A stretch of 64,000 nt of DNA. It comes from Lachnospiraceae bacterium KM106-2. GTDB lineage: Bacteria > Bacillota > Clostridia > Lachnospirales > Lachnospiraceae. Numbering within the stretch: position 1 is the stretch's first letter; every line of letters starts with the position of its first letter. A program made the translations under genes and the position numbers. The stretch covers positions 3,716,501 through 3,780,500 of the forward strand of contig AP018794.1 in assembly GCA_009731425.1 (NCBI GenBank), in the 5' to 3' direction. Positions 38,402 to 47,481 of this stretch are shown here, in pieces. The notes beneath the pieces were generated by a model. The model was given only the letters and a program-made list of their open reading frames with translations. It had not been told where the DNA came from and did no database searches.

Positions 38402-39133
38402 ATGTATGCTATTAAAACAGAAGAACTTACAAAAAAATATAAAGATTTGATAGCTGTTGATCGTTTTGATTTAGAAATAGAAAAGGGGGAATTATTTGCA
38501 TTGCTGGGAGTGAACGGTGCTGGGAAAACTACTACAATTAAGATGCTTACCTGCCTCACTTTGCCAAATAGTGGAGATGCATTTATCAATGGAAGCAGTG
38601 TTATATCGGATGCAAAAAATGTAAAAAGTATTATCGGTGTTTCTCCACAGGAAACTGCAGTTGCACCGAATTTGAGTGTGAAAGAAAATCTAGAATTGAT
38701 GTGCGGTGTTCATGGATTTAGCAAAGAAAAAACCCAGGACAGAATCAAAGAGCTTTCTGATCAGTTTGATTTAGTTAGCATAATAACAAAAAGAGCAGGT
38801 AAGCTTTCTGGAGGCTGGCAACGTAGATTGAGTATCGCTATGGCTCTTATTGGAGAGCCACAAATATTATTTCTTGATGAGCCTACATTGGGGCTTGATG
38901 TGCTTGCAAGAAGCGAATTATGGGATACAATTCGTATGCTGAAAGGAAAAATCACCATTGTCTTAACAACTCATTATATGGAAGAAGCAGAAAACTTGTC
39001 AGACCGTATTGGTATTATGAAGAGCGGAAAAATGCTAACACTTGGAACAGCCGATGAAATCATGAAAATAGCAGGAAAAGAGAAATTTGAAGACGCTTTT
39101 ATTTCAATCGTAAAGGGGGCGACTGTTTTATGA
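38402..39133 (+). CDS. ABC-2 type exporter ATPase
   Basis: A 243-residue ATPase. It has Walker A GVNGAGKTT (about 36-44), the signature LSGGWQRRLSIAMAL (about 137-151) and Walker B 'ILFLDEPTLGLD'. The H-loop is in 'TTHYMEEAE'. It resembles the drug and antibiotic exporters (DrrA/CcmA group). It overlaps the following permease gene by four bases (ATGA), the classical coupled pair. The second signature glycine is followed by W, a common variant in this subgroup. Confidence 0.87.
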   Translation: MYAIKTEELTKKYKDLIAVDRFDLEIEKGELFALLGVNGAGKTTTIKMLTCLTLPNSGDAFINGSSVISDAKNVKSIIGVSPQETAVAPNLSVKENLELMCGVHGFSKEKTQDRIKELSDQFDLVSIITKRAGKLSGGWQRRLSIAMALIGEPQILFLDEPTLGLDVLARSELWDTIRMLKGKITIVLTTHYMEEAENLSDRIGIMKSGKMLTLGTADEIMKIAGKEKFEDAFISIVKGATVL

Positions 39134-39861
39134 GATTACGCTCTTTTTCATTAAGAACAACAAAAGAAATACTACGAGACCCGATCAATCTATGCTTTGG
39201 GTTGGGGTTTCCGCTTGTTCTGATTGGGTTACTCACAGCAATCCAATCCAATATACCCGTACCGATGTTTGAATTACCACATCTAACGCCTGGAATTACT
39301 ATATTTGGTCTTTCGTTTATGACGTTGTTTTCAGCTGTACTCATATCAAAAGATCGAGAAAGCGCATTGCTGCAAAGACTATATACAACACCTCTTACGG
39401 CAACAGATTTTATTTTGGGATACGCCTTGCCACTTTTGCCTATGGCGATCGTGCAAAGTATCATTTGTTATATTGCTGCTTTTTTTCTTGGATTGAAAAT
39501 AAATATCACAACTTTATATGCTGTGCTGTTTATCATTCCGATAGCGCTTTTTTATATTTCACTGGGACTTATTTGTGGAAGTGTATTCAATTCAAAGCAA
39601 GTAGGTGGAATATGTGGTGCACTGCTTACCAATCTATCCGCTTGGCTTTCTGGAATTTGGTTTGATGTTGATCTTGTCGGTGGAACCTTCAAGAAGATCG
39701 CCAATGGATTACCTTATATTCATGCAGTTGAACTGGAGAGAGCTGTGTTTAATGGAAATTATTCTGATATATTTCCACATCTTTGGTGGGTACTGGGGTA
39801 TATGATTGCTGCCATGATAGGCGCAGTGCTATTGTTTCTTCGACAAATGAAAAAACAGTAA
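39130..39861 (+). CDS. ABC-2 type exporter permease
   Basis: A 243-residue membrane protein with about six hydrophobic segments. The opening 'TTKEILRDPINLCFGLGFPLVLIGLL' and the motif 'DRESALLQRLYTTPLTATDFILGY' are typical of ABC-2 permeases (DrrB type). It starts inside the ATPase stop. Together with the TetR gene it forms a self-regulated export operon; the substrate could be a drug, lipid or peptide. Confidence 0.85.
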   Translation: MRLRSFSLRTTKEILRDPINLCFGLGFPLVLIGLLTAIQSNIPVPMFELPHLTPGITIFGLSFMTLFSAVLISKDRESALLQRLYTTPLTATDFILGYALPLLPMAIVQSIICYIAAFFLGLKINITTLYAVLFIIPIALFYISLGLICGSVFNSKQVGGICGALLTNLSAWLSGIWFDVDLVGGTFKKIANGLPYIHAVELERAVFNGNYSDIFPHLWWVLGYMIAAMIGAVLLFLRQMKKQ

Positions 39862-40031
39862 ATATGTTATTCTGGTGGACGAGGTGGAATAATTGAATAA
39901 TCGATAACAAGATATATTGAATTATAGACAGTATAGATATAGAGATTACATATAGATGTCAACATAGAATTTGGATAAAGGGCTTCTAATTTGCCCCAAT
40001 GAAATTACTAAATTTAATTTTATAGAATATG

Positions 40032-40072
40032 AAAACTGTATTATTCAATGTGGGGATAATACAGTTTTTTAT
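40032..40072 (+). terminator. Intrinsic terminator in the 330-base gap after the exporter
   Basis: AAAACTGTATTA pairs with TAATACAGTTTT and is followed by T-rich sequence. The rest of the gap 39862-40191 is AT-rich; I see only a TATAAT at 40113 and no gene. Confidence 0.8.
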
Positions 40073-40191
40073 TATTCACAATATAGTAGTAAAATATAAG
40101 TTTTTCTTATTATATAATGACAAAAATAGAATTGATATAGGTTTCTTGGATTTTTATAATTGAAATTACATAGATAAAGGAGAAAAAGAGA

Positions 40192-40695
40192 TTGTCAAAA
40201 TTATTAATTGTATATTATTCCTGGTCAAATGGGAATACAAAAAGAATTGCTGAAATGTTAGAGAAAGAGACAAAGGCAGATATGGTTCAAATTGAAACAG
40301 TCGAACCATATGAAGGTAGCTATGATGAAGTAGTGAATCAGGGGCAGGAAGAAGTGAAGCGAGGATATGAACCTCCAATAAAGGATTTAAGCATTGATTT
40401 ATCTGCCTATGATGTAATTGCGATTGGCACACCTACATGGTGGTACACGATGGCACCAGCAGTATTGACGTTTTTGAATGCGAATGACTGGGCTGGGAAA
40501 ACCGTAATTCCTTTCATGACAAATGGCGGATGGCCTGGACATGTCATTCGTGATATGAAAGCCGCCTGTAAAGAAGCAGATATTTGCTGTGAGTTGGAAG
40601 TTAAATTTGACTCCCAGGGAGGTGCAAATTTGGAAACGAAGGAAAGCGTTATTGTAGAGTGGATTAATGAAGTAAAGAAGCAGGTTCGTTCATGA
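40192..40695 (+). CDS. Flavodoxin
   Basis: A 167-residue flavodoxin, a small FMN-carrying electron-transfer protein. The FMN phosphate loop reads 'YYSWSNGNTKRIAE' (about 7-20), the 60s loop 'GTPTWWYTMAPAVL' and the 90s loop 'TNGGWPG'. The start is TTG with AAAGGAG nine bases upstream. It overlaps the MATE gene by four bases (ATGA), so the two are translated together. Electron partners are unknown. Confidence 0.88.
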   Translation: MSKLLIVYYSWSNGNTKRIAEMLEKETKADMVQIETVEPYEGSYDEVVNQGQEEVKRGYEPPIKDLSIDLSAYDVIAIGTPTWWYTMAPAVLTFLNANDWAGKTVIPFMTNGGWPGHVIRDMKAACKEADICCELEVKFDSQGGANLETKESVIVEWINEVKKQVRS

Positions 40696-42047
40696 AATTT
40701 ATTGAAAAAGCACCTGTGAAGCATATGTTTTCCAACAAAGATTTATTCAGCTTATTCTTTCCACTTGTTATTGAACAGGGGCTTGAATATCTAGTTGGAC
40801 TTGCTGATTCCTTAATGGTTGCACAGGTTGGAGAATCTGCCGTGTCCGGGGTATCGTTGGTTGATTTTATCATGGCTCTTCTTATTAGCATTTTTGCAGC
40901 TATTGCAACAGGCGGTGCAGTTGTTGTGGGACAGCATATGGGAGCAGGACAGGAAGAAAAGGCGAAAGAGACGGTTAATCAATTAGTAAAGTTAGCATTG
41001 GTAGCGTCTATTTCTATTATGATTTTAATATTCATACTTCGTCCATTTATTTTATATCGTTTATTTGGAAGTATAACGGATGACGTTCGAAGTGCAGCTG
41101 GAGTATATTTTATGATTGTCGTTCCGTCTATTCCTTTTCTCGCACTTTATAATGTAGGAGCTGCAATTTTCCGCACAAAGGGAAATTCAAAGCTCCCTAT
41201 GAAGATTATGCTCGCTATGAATATTTTAAACGTATTTGGAAATGCGATATGTGTATATGTTTTGAAAATGGGAGTGGCAGGGATAGCACTTCCAACGTTA
41301 ATTTCCAGAATCGGTGCAGCTGTTATTATACTTTTTCTTGCAGCAAAAGAGAAACAGGAACTTCGTATTCATGGATGGCTCAGAACACCTTTTCACAATA
41401 ATACAGTGAGACGGATCCTATCTATTGGTGCTCCATTTGCGTTTGAAAATGGGATGTTTTATCTGGGAAGGCTGGTCGTATTAAGTGTGGTAGCAAAGTT
41501 TGGAACAGCATCGATCGCAGCAAATTCAGTTGGTGGAACTATTATCATGTTTGAAGTGCTACCTGGAATGGCAATTAATCTAGGACTTTCCGTTGTAATA
41601 TCAAAGTGTGTCGGAGCTGGCGATTATCAACAGGCTAAGTATTATACTAAAAAAGTCGGAGCAGTAATTCATGTATGTTTTATGATCAGTTCCGCAGTTG
41701 TATTATTACTAATGCCATTAATTTTAAGAATCTATGGCTTGTCTGATGAAGCAACTTTGATGACCTGGCAGATTGCAATTTCCCATGCAGTACTCATGTG
41801 TATTATTTGGCCAGCAGGATATATGCTGCCAGTCGTATTTCGAGGAGCAGGAGAAGCAAAATTCCCTATGGTAGTAAGTACGACTACAATGATCATCTGC
41901 AGGATTATGTTTTCCTATGTGTTTTCTCTTGGATTTGGAATGGGAATGTTCGCTACGTGGGTTGCAATGTATCTCGACTGGTTCGCAAAAGCAGCCATTT
42001 ATATGTTATACTATAAACAAGATAAATGGATACAAATGAAATCCTGA
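40692..42047 (+). CDS. MATE-family efflux transporter
   Basis: A 451-residue MATE transporter with about twelve membrane segments. Its family features include 'PLVIEQGLEYLVGLADSLMV', 'GGAVVVGQHMGAG' and 'FRTKGNSKLPM'. It would export cationic compounds in exchange for Na+ or H+. It is translationally coupled to the flavodoxin gene, an unusual pairing. It shares strong similarity with the partial transporter at the right edge (63262). Confidence 0.9.
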   Translation: MKFIEKAPVKHMFSNKDLFSLFFPLVIEQGLEYLVGLADSLMVAQVGESAVSGVSLVDFIMALLISIFAAIATGGAVVVGQHMGAGQEEKAKETVNQLVKLALVASISIMILIFILRPFILYRLFGSITDDVRSAAGVYFMIVVPSIPFLALYNVGAAIFRTKGNSKLPMKIMLAMNILNVFGNAICVYVLKMGVAGIALPTLISRIGAAVIILFLAAKEKQELRIHGWLRTPFHNNTVRRILSIGAPFAFENGMFYLGRLVVLSVVAKFGTASIAANSVGGTIIMFEVLPGMAINLGLSVVISKCVGAGDYQQAKYYTKKVGAVIHVCFMISSAVVLLLMPLILRIYGLSDEATLMTWQIAISHAVLMCIIWPAGYMLPVVFRGAGEAKFPMVVSTTTMIICRIMFSYVFSLGFGMGMFATWVAMYLDWFAKAAIYMLYYKQDKWIQMKS

Positions 42048-42065
42048 AAGAGGGGGTGAAATCAT

Positions 42066-42965
42066 ATGCTAAGACAAGTTCGGTATTTTCAATCTGTTGT
42101 AAAAAATAATAGCTTTTCTGAGGCGGCAGAGGAATGTCATATTTCACAGTCTGCAATTTCACAGCAAATTAAAGCACTGGAAGATGAACTTGGTTTTTTG
42201 CTTCTAGAGAGAAAGAAACGTAAGTTTGAATTAACACCAGCAGGTGAACATTTTTATAAGAAGAGTCTAATATTAACGTCAGATTATGATAGAATTTGTG
42301 AGGAAGCGAAAAAGATTTCTCGTGCAGATGATTTTAAGTTAAGGATTGGATATTTGCGTTGCTATAGTGGACAGGAATTTCAAAAAACAGTGGAAGAGTT
42401 TGCAATGAAACATTCGGATATTAAAATTGAAATCTTACATGGAAACCATGAAGAACTCTATTCTCATTTGAGACGGGATGAAGTTGATATTGTGTTAAAT
42501 GATCAGAGAAGAGCGTTTTCAGATGAATACGTAAATATGGAACTGATTACAAGTCATTTATATATAGAAGTTTCAGCTGCAAATCCAATCTCACAACTGA
42601 AGGAAATCGAAATCGGTGATCTGAAAAATACGCCATGTATTTTGATTGCACCAGAGTCACAGAGAGAGACAGAAGAAGATTATTATCGACAGGTGGTTGG
42701 TGTTCAGGGTGAAATTATTTTCACAGAAAATTTAGAAGAAGCAAGACTTCTAGTCATTAGTGAAAAAGGATATATGCCATTAGAGGGAATCTGTATTTCC
42801 CAAAGTTTTGGCACGACTTTGAAACGAATTGCAATGAATAAATCAGGACGCCCGATTACTAGAAAATATTGTGCTTTTTGGAAAAGGGATAATTCAGGAT
42901 ACTATGTTGAGGAATTTGCAGAGTTGCTGAAAAAACATTTTATGTGTATGGCGCAGTTTTTATAG
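42066..42965 (+). CDS. LysR-family transcriptional regulator
   Basis: A 299-residue LysR regulator. The N-terminal HTH is 'NNSFSEAAEECHISQSAISQQIKALEDELGFLLL' and a periplasmic-binding-like effector domain follows (about 90-299). It lies 18 bases behind the MATE gene with AGAGGGGGTG as ribosome binding site, so flavodoxin-MATE-lysR is probably one operon, unlike the usual divergent arrangement. The effector is not known. Confidence 0.88.
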   Translation: MLRQVRYFQSVVKNNSFSEAAEECHISQSAISQQIKALEDELGFLLLERKKRKFELTPAGEHFYKKSLILTSDYDRICEEAKKISRADDFKLRIGYLRCYSGQEFQKTVEEFAMKHSDIKIEILHGNHEELYSHLRRDEVDIVLNDQRRAFSDEYVNMELITSHLYIEVSAANPISQLKEIEIGDLKNTPCILIAPESQRETEEDYYRQVVGVQGEIIFTENLEEARLLVISEKGYMPLEGICISQSFGTTLKRIAMNKSGRPITRKYCAFWKRDNSGYYVEEFAELLKKHFMCMAQFL

Positions 42966-42989
42966 ACGCAAATAAACGCAATAAGTAAT

Positions 42990-43034
42990 AAAAGAAGGCA
43001 GGAGACCATAGAAAGGTTTCCTGTCTTCTTTTTA
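42990..43034 (+). terminator. Intrinsic terminator after lysR
   Basis: AAGAAGGCAGGAGACC pairs with GGTTTCCTGTCTTCTT, then T's. Confidence 0.85.
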
Positions 43035-43130
43035 TATAAGAATAACTTATCAAAAACTGATAGAAACGAAATTGATTGAAATAATAGAAATTTTATAATA
43101 GAGGTAGATAAAACAAAGGAGGTTTTCAAT

Positions 43131-43664
43131 ATGAAAGTATTAGCAATCAGTTCTAGTCCAAGAAGAGAAGGAAATTCAGATATCCTTTGTGAGCAGTTTT
43201 TAAAGGGAGCAAAAGAAGCAGGTCATGAAACAAAGAAAATAAATCTCAGTAATAAAAAGATTGCACCTTGTAGTGCATGCGGTGTATGTCAAAAGGATCA
43301 TAAGTGTATCCGCACAGATGATATGGAGGAAATCTTAGAATCATTGGTGACAGCCGATGTAATTGTACTTGCAACCCCTGTTTACTTCTATTCCATGTGT
43401 GCGCAAATGAAATTAATGATTGATAGAAGTTATTCTAGATTCACAGAGATAAAGAACAAAAAGTTCTATTTTATTGTTACATCTGCTGATCCAGAGCACA
43501 AAGCAACAGAGGAAACCATTGCCGGTTTAAGAGGTTTCTTAAGATGTCTTCCAGAAGCAGAAGAATCTGGAATCATCTATGGTTGTGCTACATGGGACAA
43601 AGGAGATGTATATAAACATCCTGCATTAGAGAAAGCCTATGAGGCAGGTAAAAGCATTCAATAA
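43131..43664 (+). CDS. NADPH-dependent FMN reductase-like flavoprotein
   Basis: A 177-residue protein of the flavodoxin-fold FMN reductase / iron-sulfur flavoprotein type. The FMN loop is 'SSSPRREGNSDILCEQF' (about 7-23). A cysteine cluster 'CSACGVCQKDHKC' (about 48-60) follows the IsfA-like pattern, and 'ATPVYFYSMCAQMK' is the next conserved segment. It may bind FMN and possibly a Fe-S cluster. AAAGGAGG precedes the ATG. The SDR gene follows 72 bases later on the same strand. Confidence 0.82.
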   Translation: MKVLAISSSPRREGNSDILCEQFLKGAKEAGHETKKINLSNKKIAPCSACGVCQKDHKCIRTDDMEEILESLVTADVIVLATPVYFYSMCAQMKLMIDRSYSRFTEIKNKKFYFIVTSADPEHKATEETIAGLRGFLRCLPEAEESGIIYGCATWDKGDVYKHPALEKAYEAGKSIQ

Positions 43665-43736
43665 AGAAATAAAAGATCCCCCAAAAGGAGAACATAGGAA
43701 GAGAAAAATATCGAAAAATGGAAAGGAAAGTATATC

Positions 43737-44570
43737 ATGAAAAAAGACGTAATGATTGTAACGGGAGCAGGACAGATAAGTATGGCAATTGCCAGAAGGA
43801 TGGGATATGGTAAAAAGATTGTAATGGGAGATAAAAATATCCAGAATGCAAAAGCGATTGCAGAAACCATGAACAATGCTGGCTTTGATGTGGAACCAGT
43901 AGAGATGGACCTTTCTTCCAGAGCGTCCATTAAGAGTTTGATTACTAAAGCTAGGGAGTATGGAGATATTACCATGTTAGTAAATGGCGCTGGTGTTTCC
44001 CCTTCTCAGGCACCAATTGAAGCAATTTTAAAGGTGGATTTATATGGAACAGCAGTATTGCTAGAAGAAGTAGGAAAGGTGATCGCAGAAGGCGGCTGCG
44101 GAGTAACAATTTCCAGTCAGTCTGGATGGAGAATGCCTCAGCTTACGGCAGAAGAAGACTTGGCACTTGCAACTACACCAACAGAGGAATTATTAAATCT
44201 TGAAATCCTTCAGCCAGAAAATATAAAGGATACCTTGCATGCTTATCAGATGGCAAAACGCTGTAATGAAAAACGTGTTATGGCACAGTCTGTAGAATGG
44301 GGGAAACGTAGAGCAAGATTAAATGACATCGCACCTGGAATCATTATGACACCACTTGCGATCGATGAGTTTAATGGACCTCGTGGAGATTTTTATAAGA
44401 ACATGTTTGCAAAATGTCCTGAGGGAAGACCAGGAACCGCAGACGAAGTAGCAAATGTTGCAGAACTTCTAATGAGTGATAAGGGTGCATTTATTACAGG
44501 ATCTACTTTCCTGATTGATGGTGGTGCAACTTCATCATATTATTATGGACCATTGAAGCCAGAAGCATAA
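43737..44570 (+). CDS. Short-chain dehydrogenase/reductase with altered glycine motif
   Basis: A 277-residue SDR. The cofactor loop is TGAGQISMAIARR rather than TGxxxGIG; position three of the glycine motif is S. NGAG (about 82-85), a Ser motif 'TISSQSGW' (about 123-130), 'YQMAK' (about 165-169) and a C-terminal 'GSTFLIDGGA' follow. An insertion of about 35 residues lies between the catalytic Ser and Tyr. This subgroup is often found near flavodoxins in Clostridia. The substrate is unknown. Confidence 0.8.
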   Translation: MKKDVMIVTGAGQISMAIARRMGYGKKIVMGDKNIQNAKAIAETMNNAGFDVEPVEMDLSSRASIKSLITKAREYGDITMLVNGAGVSPSQAPIEAILKVDLYGTAVLLEEVGKVIAEGGCGVTISSQSGWRMPQLTAEEDLALATTPTEELLNLEILQPENIKDTLHAYQMAKRCNEKRVMAQSVEWGKRRARLNDIAPGIIMTPLAIDEFNGPRGDFYKNMFAKCPEGRPGTADEVANVAELLMSDKGAFITGSTFLIDGGATSSYYYGPLKPEA

Positions 44571-44655
44571 AATGGAATTCGAATGGAAGCGTGGTATCCA
44601 CTTGCACATGCAATGAGGCGATGCTTCGAGGACTCAAAGTACACGATTAATTAGA
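44571..44655 (+). pseudogene. Aldo/keto reductase C-terminal remnant
   Basis: The ~100-base gap reads, in one frame, 'GIRMEAWYPLAHA'. Shifted by one base it continues 'EAMLRGLKVHD' to a stop. 'EAWYPL-H' is a conserved segment of aldo/keto reductases, in the second half of the barrel. No start, body or ribosome binding site exists here. I read it as the degraded tail of an AKR lost from the cluster. Confidence 0.45.
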
Positions 44656-44670
44656 AAAGGAGATTAGAAA

Positions 44671-45174
44671 ATGGCAAAATTAGTAGCATTTTATTCAAGA
44701 GCAGATGAAAATTATTTTAGCGGTTCATATCGTTATGTAGAAGTGGGAAATACTGAAAAGGTTGCAAATATGATCGTAGAGGCTACAGGAGCAGATTTTT
44801 ATAAGATTGAACAGGTAACACCATACTCTGCAGATTACAATACATGTATCGATCAGGCAAAGGCAGACTTGAGAGCGAAAGCAAGACCAGAGATTGTATC
44901 AGTTCCTGACAACATAGATGAGTATGACGAAGTTTATCTTGGATTCCCAAATTATTGGGGAAAATTTCCGATGGCAGTGTTCACATTCCTTGAAAAAGTA
45001 AACTGGGAAGGAAAGACCATTCACCCTTTTATTACTCATGAAGGAAGTGGATTTGGCGGTATAGAAAGTGATATTAGAAACACTTGTACCGGAGCAACTG
45101 TTACCAAAGGACTTGCTATTCATGGTGGAAGCGTAGATGGTTCTAAGGCTGCAGTTGAAAAGTGGGCAAAATAG
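44671..45174 (+). CDS. Flavodoxin (Flavodoxin_4 type)
   Basis: A 167-residue flavodoxin. The FMN loop is longer than in classical members ('YSRADENYFSGSYRYVEVGNTEKVANM', spanning 8-34), which is typical of the Flavodoxin_4 group. The 60s loop is 'GFPNYWGKFPMAVFTFL' (about 91-107) and the 90s loop 'THEGSGFGG'. AAAAGGAG precedes the ATG. It is likely a redox partner for the neighbouring reductases. Confidence 0.85.
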   Translation: MAKLVAFYSRADENYFSGSYRYVEVGNTEKVANMIVEATGADFYKIEQVTPYSADYNTCIDQAKADLRAKARPEIVSVPDNIDEYDEVYLGFPNYWGKFPMAVFTFLEKVNWEGKTIHPFITHEGSGFGGIESDIRNTCTGATVTKGLAIHGGSVDGSKAAVEKWAK

Positions 45175-45213
45175 TTTACTGTAAACTCTAGCATATAATA
45201 TGAGGTCAAAAAT

Positions 45214-45723
45214 ATGAAAATAGTAATTGATAATAAAGAGTACTCTGTCAAATTAGCAGAATCAAGGCTGACAAAACAACTGGAAACAAAGCTTCCGTTT
45301 AAAGAGGATTTTGGGAAATCTGGAGATCATGAGTATTATACGAAATTAAGCGAGAAATTGGACCAAAAAATATTAGAAGATAAATATATAGAAATGTATC
45401 AGTGTATGACTACAAAGGATACTACAAATATGGCGAACCTTTTAGATGACTCATTTGTGCTAGTACATATGACAGGAATGAGACAAAGTAAAACAGAATA
45501 TCTGAAGTATATTGATCAGGGAAGACTCCGCTATTATTCAGCACAGCACGAACATATCAAGGTTGAAATAAATGGAGATCGTGCTGTATTAATTGGACAG
45601 AGCAGGGTTTCAGCAGCTGTGTTCGGAGGAGGAAGACATACCTGGTCATTGCAACAGAGACTTCAGTTTATCGATAAAGGTGGAGTATGGCTCATAATTG
45701 AGTCCATTGCCTCGACATATTAG
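45214..45723 (+). CDS. NTF2/SnoaL-like protein with a truncated cyclophilin-like N-terminus
   Basis: 169 residues in two unlike parts. Residues 1-50 ('VIDNKEYSVKLAESRLTKQL', 'KSGDHEYYTKLSEKL') look like the first third of the cyclophilin-like fold proteins common beside flavodoxins in Clostridia. Residues 55-169 are a SnoaL/NTF2-like domain ('MYQCMTTKDTTNMANLLDDSFVLVHMTG', ending 'GGVWLIIESIAS'). The cyclophilin-like fold is incomplete, so I infer that a deletion joined two adjacent genes. The frame is intact and has no stops. RBS is weak (TGAGGTC). Confidence 0.6.
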   Translation: MKIVIDNKEYSVKLAESRLTKQLETKLPFKEDFGKSGDHEYYTKLSEKLDQKILEDKYIEMYQCMTTKDTTNMANLLDDSFVLVHMTGMRQSKTEYLKYIDQGRLRYYSAQHEHIKVEINGDRAVLIGQSRVSAAVFGGGRHTWSLQQRLQFIDKGGVWLIIESIASTY

Positions 45724-45793
45724 TATATTTACGAACTTATTAGTGCTCCTGAACGATGATATTCGATCTTTAGAAAAGCAGTTAACAAATGAC

Positions 45794-46711
45794 TTAAGAT
45801 ATTGTCGTGTTGAGAAGTTCCTTTTTAACTAAATTGATAAAAGATGTTAGTGCTGTTGTAGCATTCTTTGAATAAATAATTCCATAAGTCATTTTGTAAT
45901 TCCAGTCCATGGGAAGGGTAATTAGTGAGGGATGGATTTGATCCCAAATATCCAAAGATTCCATTAAGCATCCTCTTTTTTCACATTCATTAAACACGGT
46001 TGTGTCGTAAAAGTTTGGTGTATCTAAAATGTGAATAAGTGGATGATTCTTTTCAATATCCTCTCTTATTTGATTCATTAATAAAGATTCACCATGCTGA
46101 AGCAGCAATAGAGTTTCATGGTCTAGATCTTCCCAGGTAAGCATCTTCTTTTTAGAAAGGATATGATTACGAGGAACGGCAATACAACAATTATTTTGTC
46201 GTAGTTGTAATATCTGATACTTCTGTTGCCATGATATGGAATCACAAGGACTAACAAAGCAGTCAATAGTATTTCCCAAGGAAGCTAACATATCATTCAT
46301 TCCGGCAGGAGAATCATCAAAAGGTATGATACTTATCTTGAAGGGAAGAGTTCCGTCATCTACTTTTGCCCACAGATCTACAAGTGGTTTACATGGTCTA
46401 AGGATAGAAGTTGCTACCCGAATTGTATATTCTTTTGCGTTTTCTTCTTCAGTCGCGATTAGTGAAGCATTTTGAATCGCATCATCAGATAATTGAATGA
46501 TTTTTTTTGCATCGCAATAGAATGATTTACCTGCTTCCGTAAGTAAAACACCACGGTTAGTACGTTTTAAAAGCAAAAAACCAACATGATGTTCCAAAGT
46601 ATTCATTTGTTTCATTACAGAGACAGTTGATATAAATAAACTATCAGCAGCTTTTGAAAAACTACCGCAGTCAGCAACCTTTAAAAAAGTGGCAATCTGT
46701 TGGTTGTACAT
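45794..46711 (-). CDS. LysR-family transcriptional regulator
   Basis: A 305-residue LysR protein. It opens 'NQQIATFLKVADCGSFSKAADSLFISTVSVMKQMNTLEHHVGF', with the typical LysR helix-turn-helix. The effector domain is divergent. It is divergent from the FMN reductase-AKR pair starting 212 bases away, the standard arrangement for a LysR regulator and its target. RBS AAAGGATG precedes the ATG. Confidence 0.87.
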   Translation of the reverse strand: MYNQQIATFLKVADCGSFSKAADSLFISTVSVMKQMNTLEHHVGFLLLKRTNRGVLLTEAGKSFYCDAKKIIQLSDDAIQNASLIATEEENAKEYTIRVATSILRPCKPLVDLWAKVDDGTLPFKISIIPFDDSPAGMNDMLASLGNTIDCFVSPCDSISWQQKYQILQLRQNNCCIAVPRNHILSKKKMLTWEDLDHETLLLLQHGESLLMNQIREDIEKNHPLIHILDTPNFYDTTVFNECEKRGCLMESLDIWDQIHPSLITLPMDWNYKMTYGIIYSKNATTALTSFINLVKKELLNTTIS

Positions 46712-46923
46712 AAAATCTGCATCCTTTCTGATTTAACTTTTGGTTAATGTGATTTTAGCTTTTTGGCTATTCTGTGTCAAGAAAAATAAGTATAAAATAA
46801 AAACAGAGTATGAGAAAATGGAAGCAAACGATCAAAGGAGTTTGTTGTTCTAGTATCTTTTGAAACATCAGAGTCAAAAAAGAATGGTGTCTATATTGTG
46901 AGTGATAGAGAAAAGAGGAAGAT

Positions 46924-47433
46924 ATGTCAAAAAAAATAATTATATTAAATGGCGCAGCAAGGAAAAATGGGAATACAGCAAAACTAGTAGAGGCATTTGT
47001 AGATGGAGCTAATCATGCTGAAAATCAGGTGAAAGAGTTTTATTTGGATTCCATGAATATACATAGCTGTAAGGGGTGTTTGCATGCTGGAAAAGATCCA
47101 AAGAGTCCATGTGTACAGAAAGATGATATGAATCAGATTTATGAAGCATTTGCAGAGTGTGATGTGGTTGTATTTGCATCTCCAGTATATTTTTGGACAA
47201 TTACAGGAACTTTAAAGACAGTAGCGGACAGGCTTTATGCAGAATTGGAATGTCTGGGATATGGTGGATTCCCTAGAGAAAGCGTACTACTTATGACAGC
47301 AGGCGGTGCGGATTATTCACAGGCGACAACCTGGTATCGAACCTACGAAAGAAATCTAGGCTGGAAAAACAAAGGGGAAATTTTAAGTTCAGGAAAAACA
47401 AAGGAAGCGTACCGCTTAGGAAATTCCCTATAG
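46924..47433 (+). CDS. NADPH-dependent FMN reductase-like flavoprotein
   Basis: A 169-residue flavodoxin-fold reductase. The FMN loop reads 'NGAARKNGNTAKLVEAF' (about 9-25). The Cys motif 'CKGCLHAGKDPKSPCVQKDDM' (about 43-63) and 'ASPVYFWTITGTLK' match its family. It is paralogous to the genes at 43131 and 54190. It is divergent from the LysR gene and 48 bases ahead of an AKR on the same strand. RBS is AGAGGAAG. Confidence 0.83.
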   Translation: MSKKIIILNGAARKNGNTAKLVEAFVDGANHAENQVKEFYLDSMNIHSCKGCLHAGKDPKSPCVQKDDMNQIYEAFAECDVVVFASPVYFWTITGTLKTVADRLYAELECLGYGGFPRESVLLMTAGGADYSQATTWYRTYERNLGWKNKGEILSSGKTKEAYRLGNSL

Positions 47434-47481
47434 ATGCAGGGCTATTGAAGTTTAAGTTAATTACTTAGAAAGGACAGAAAC

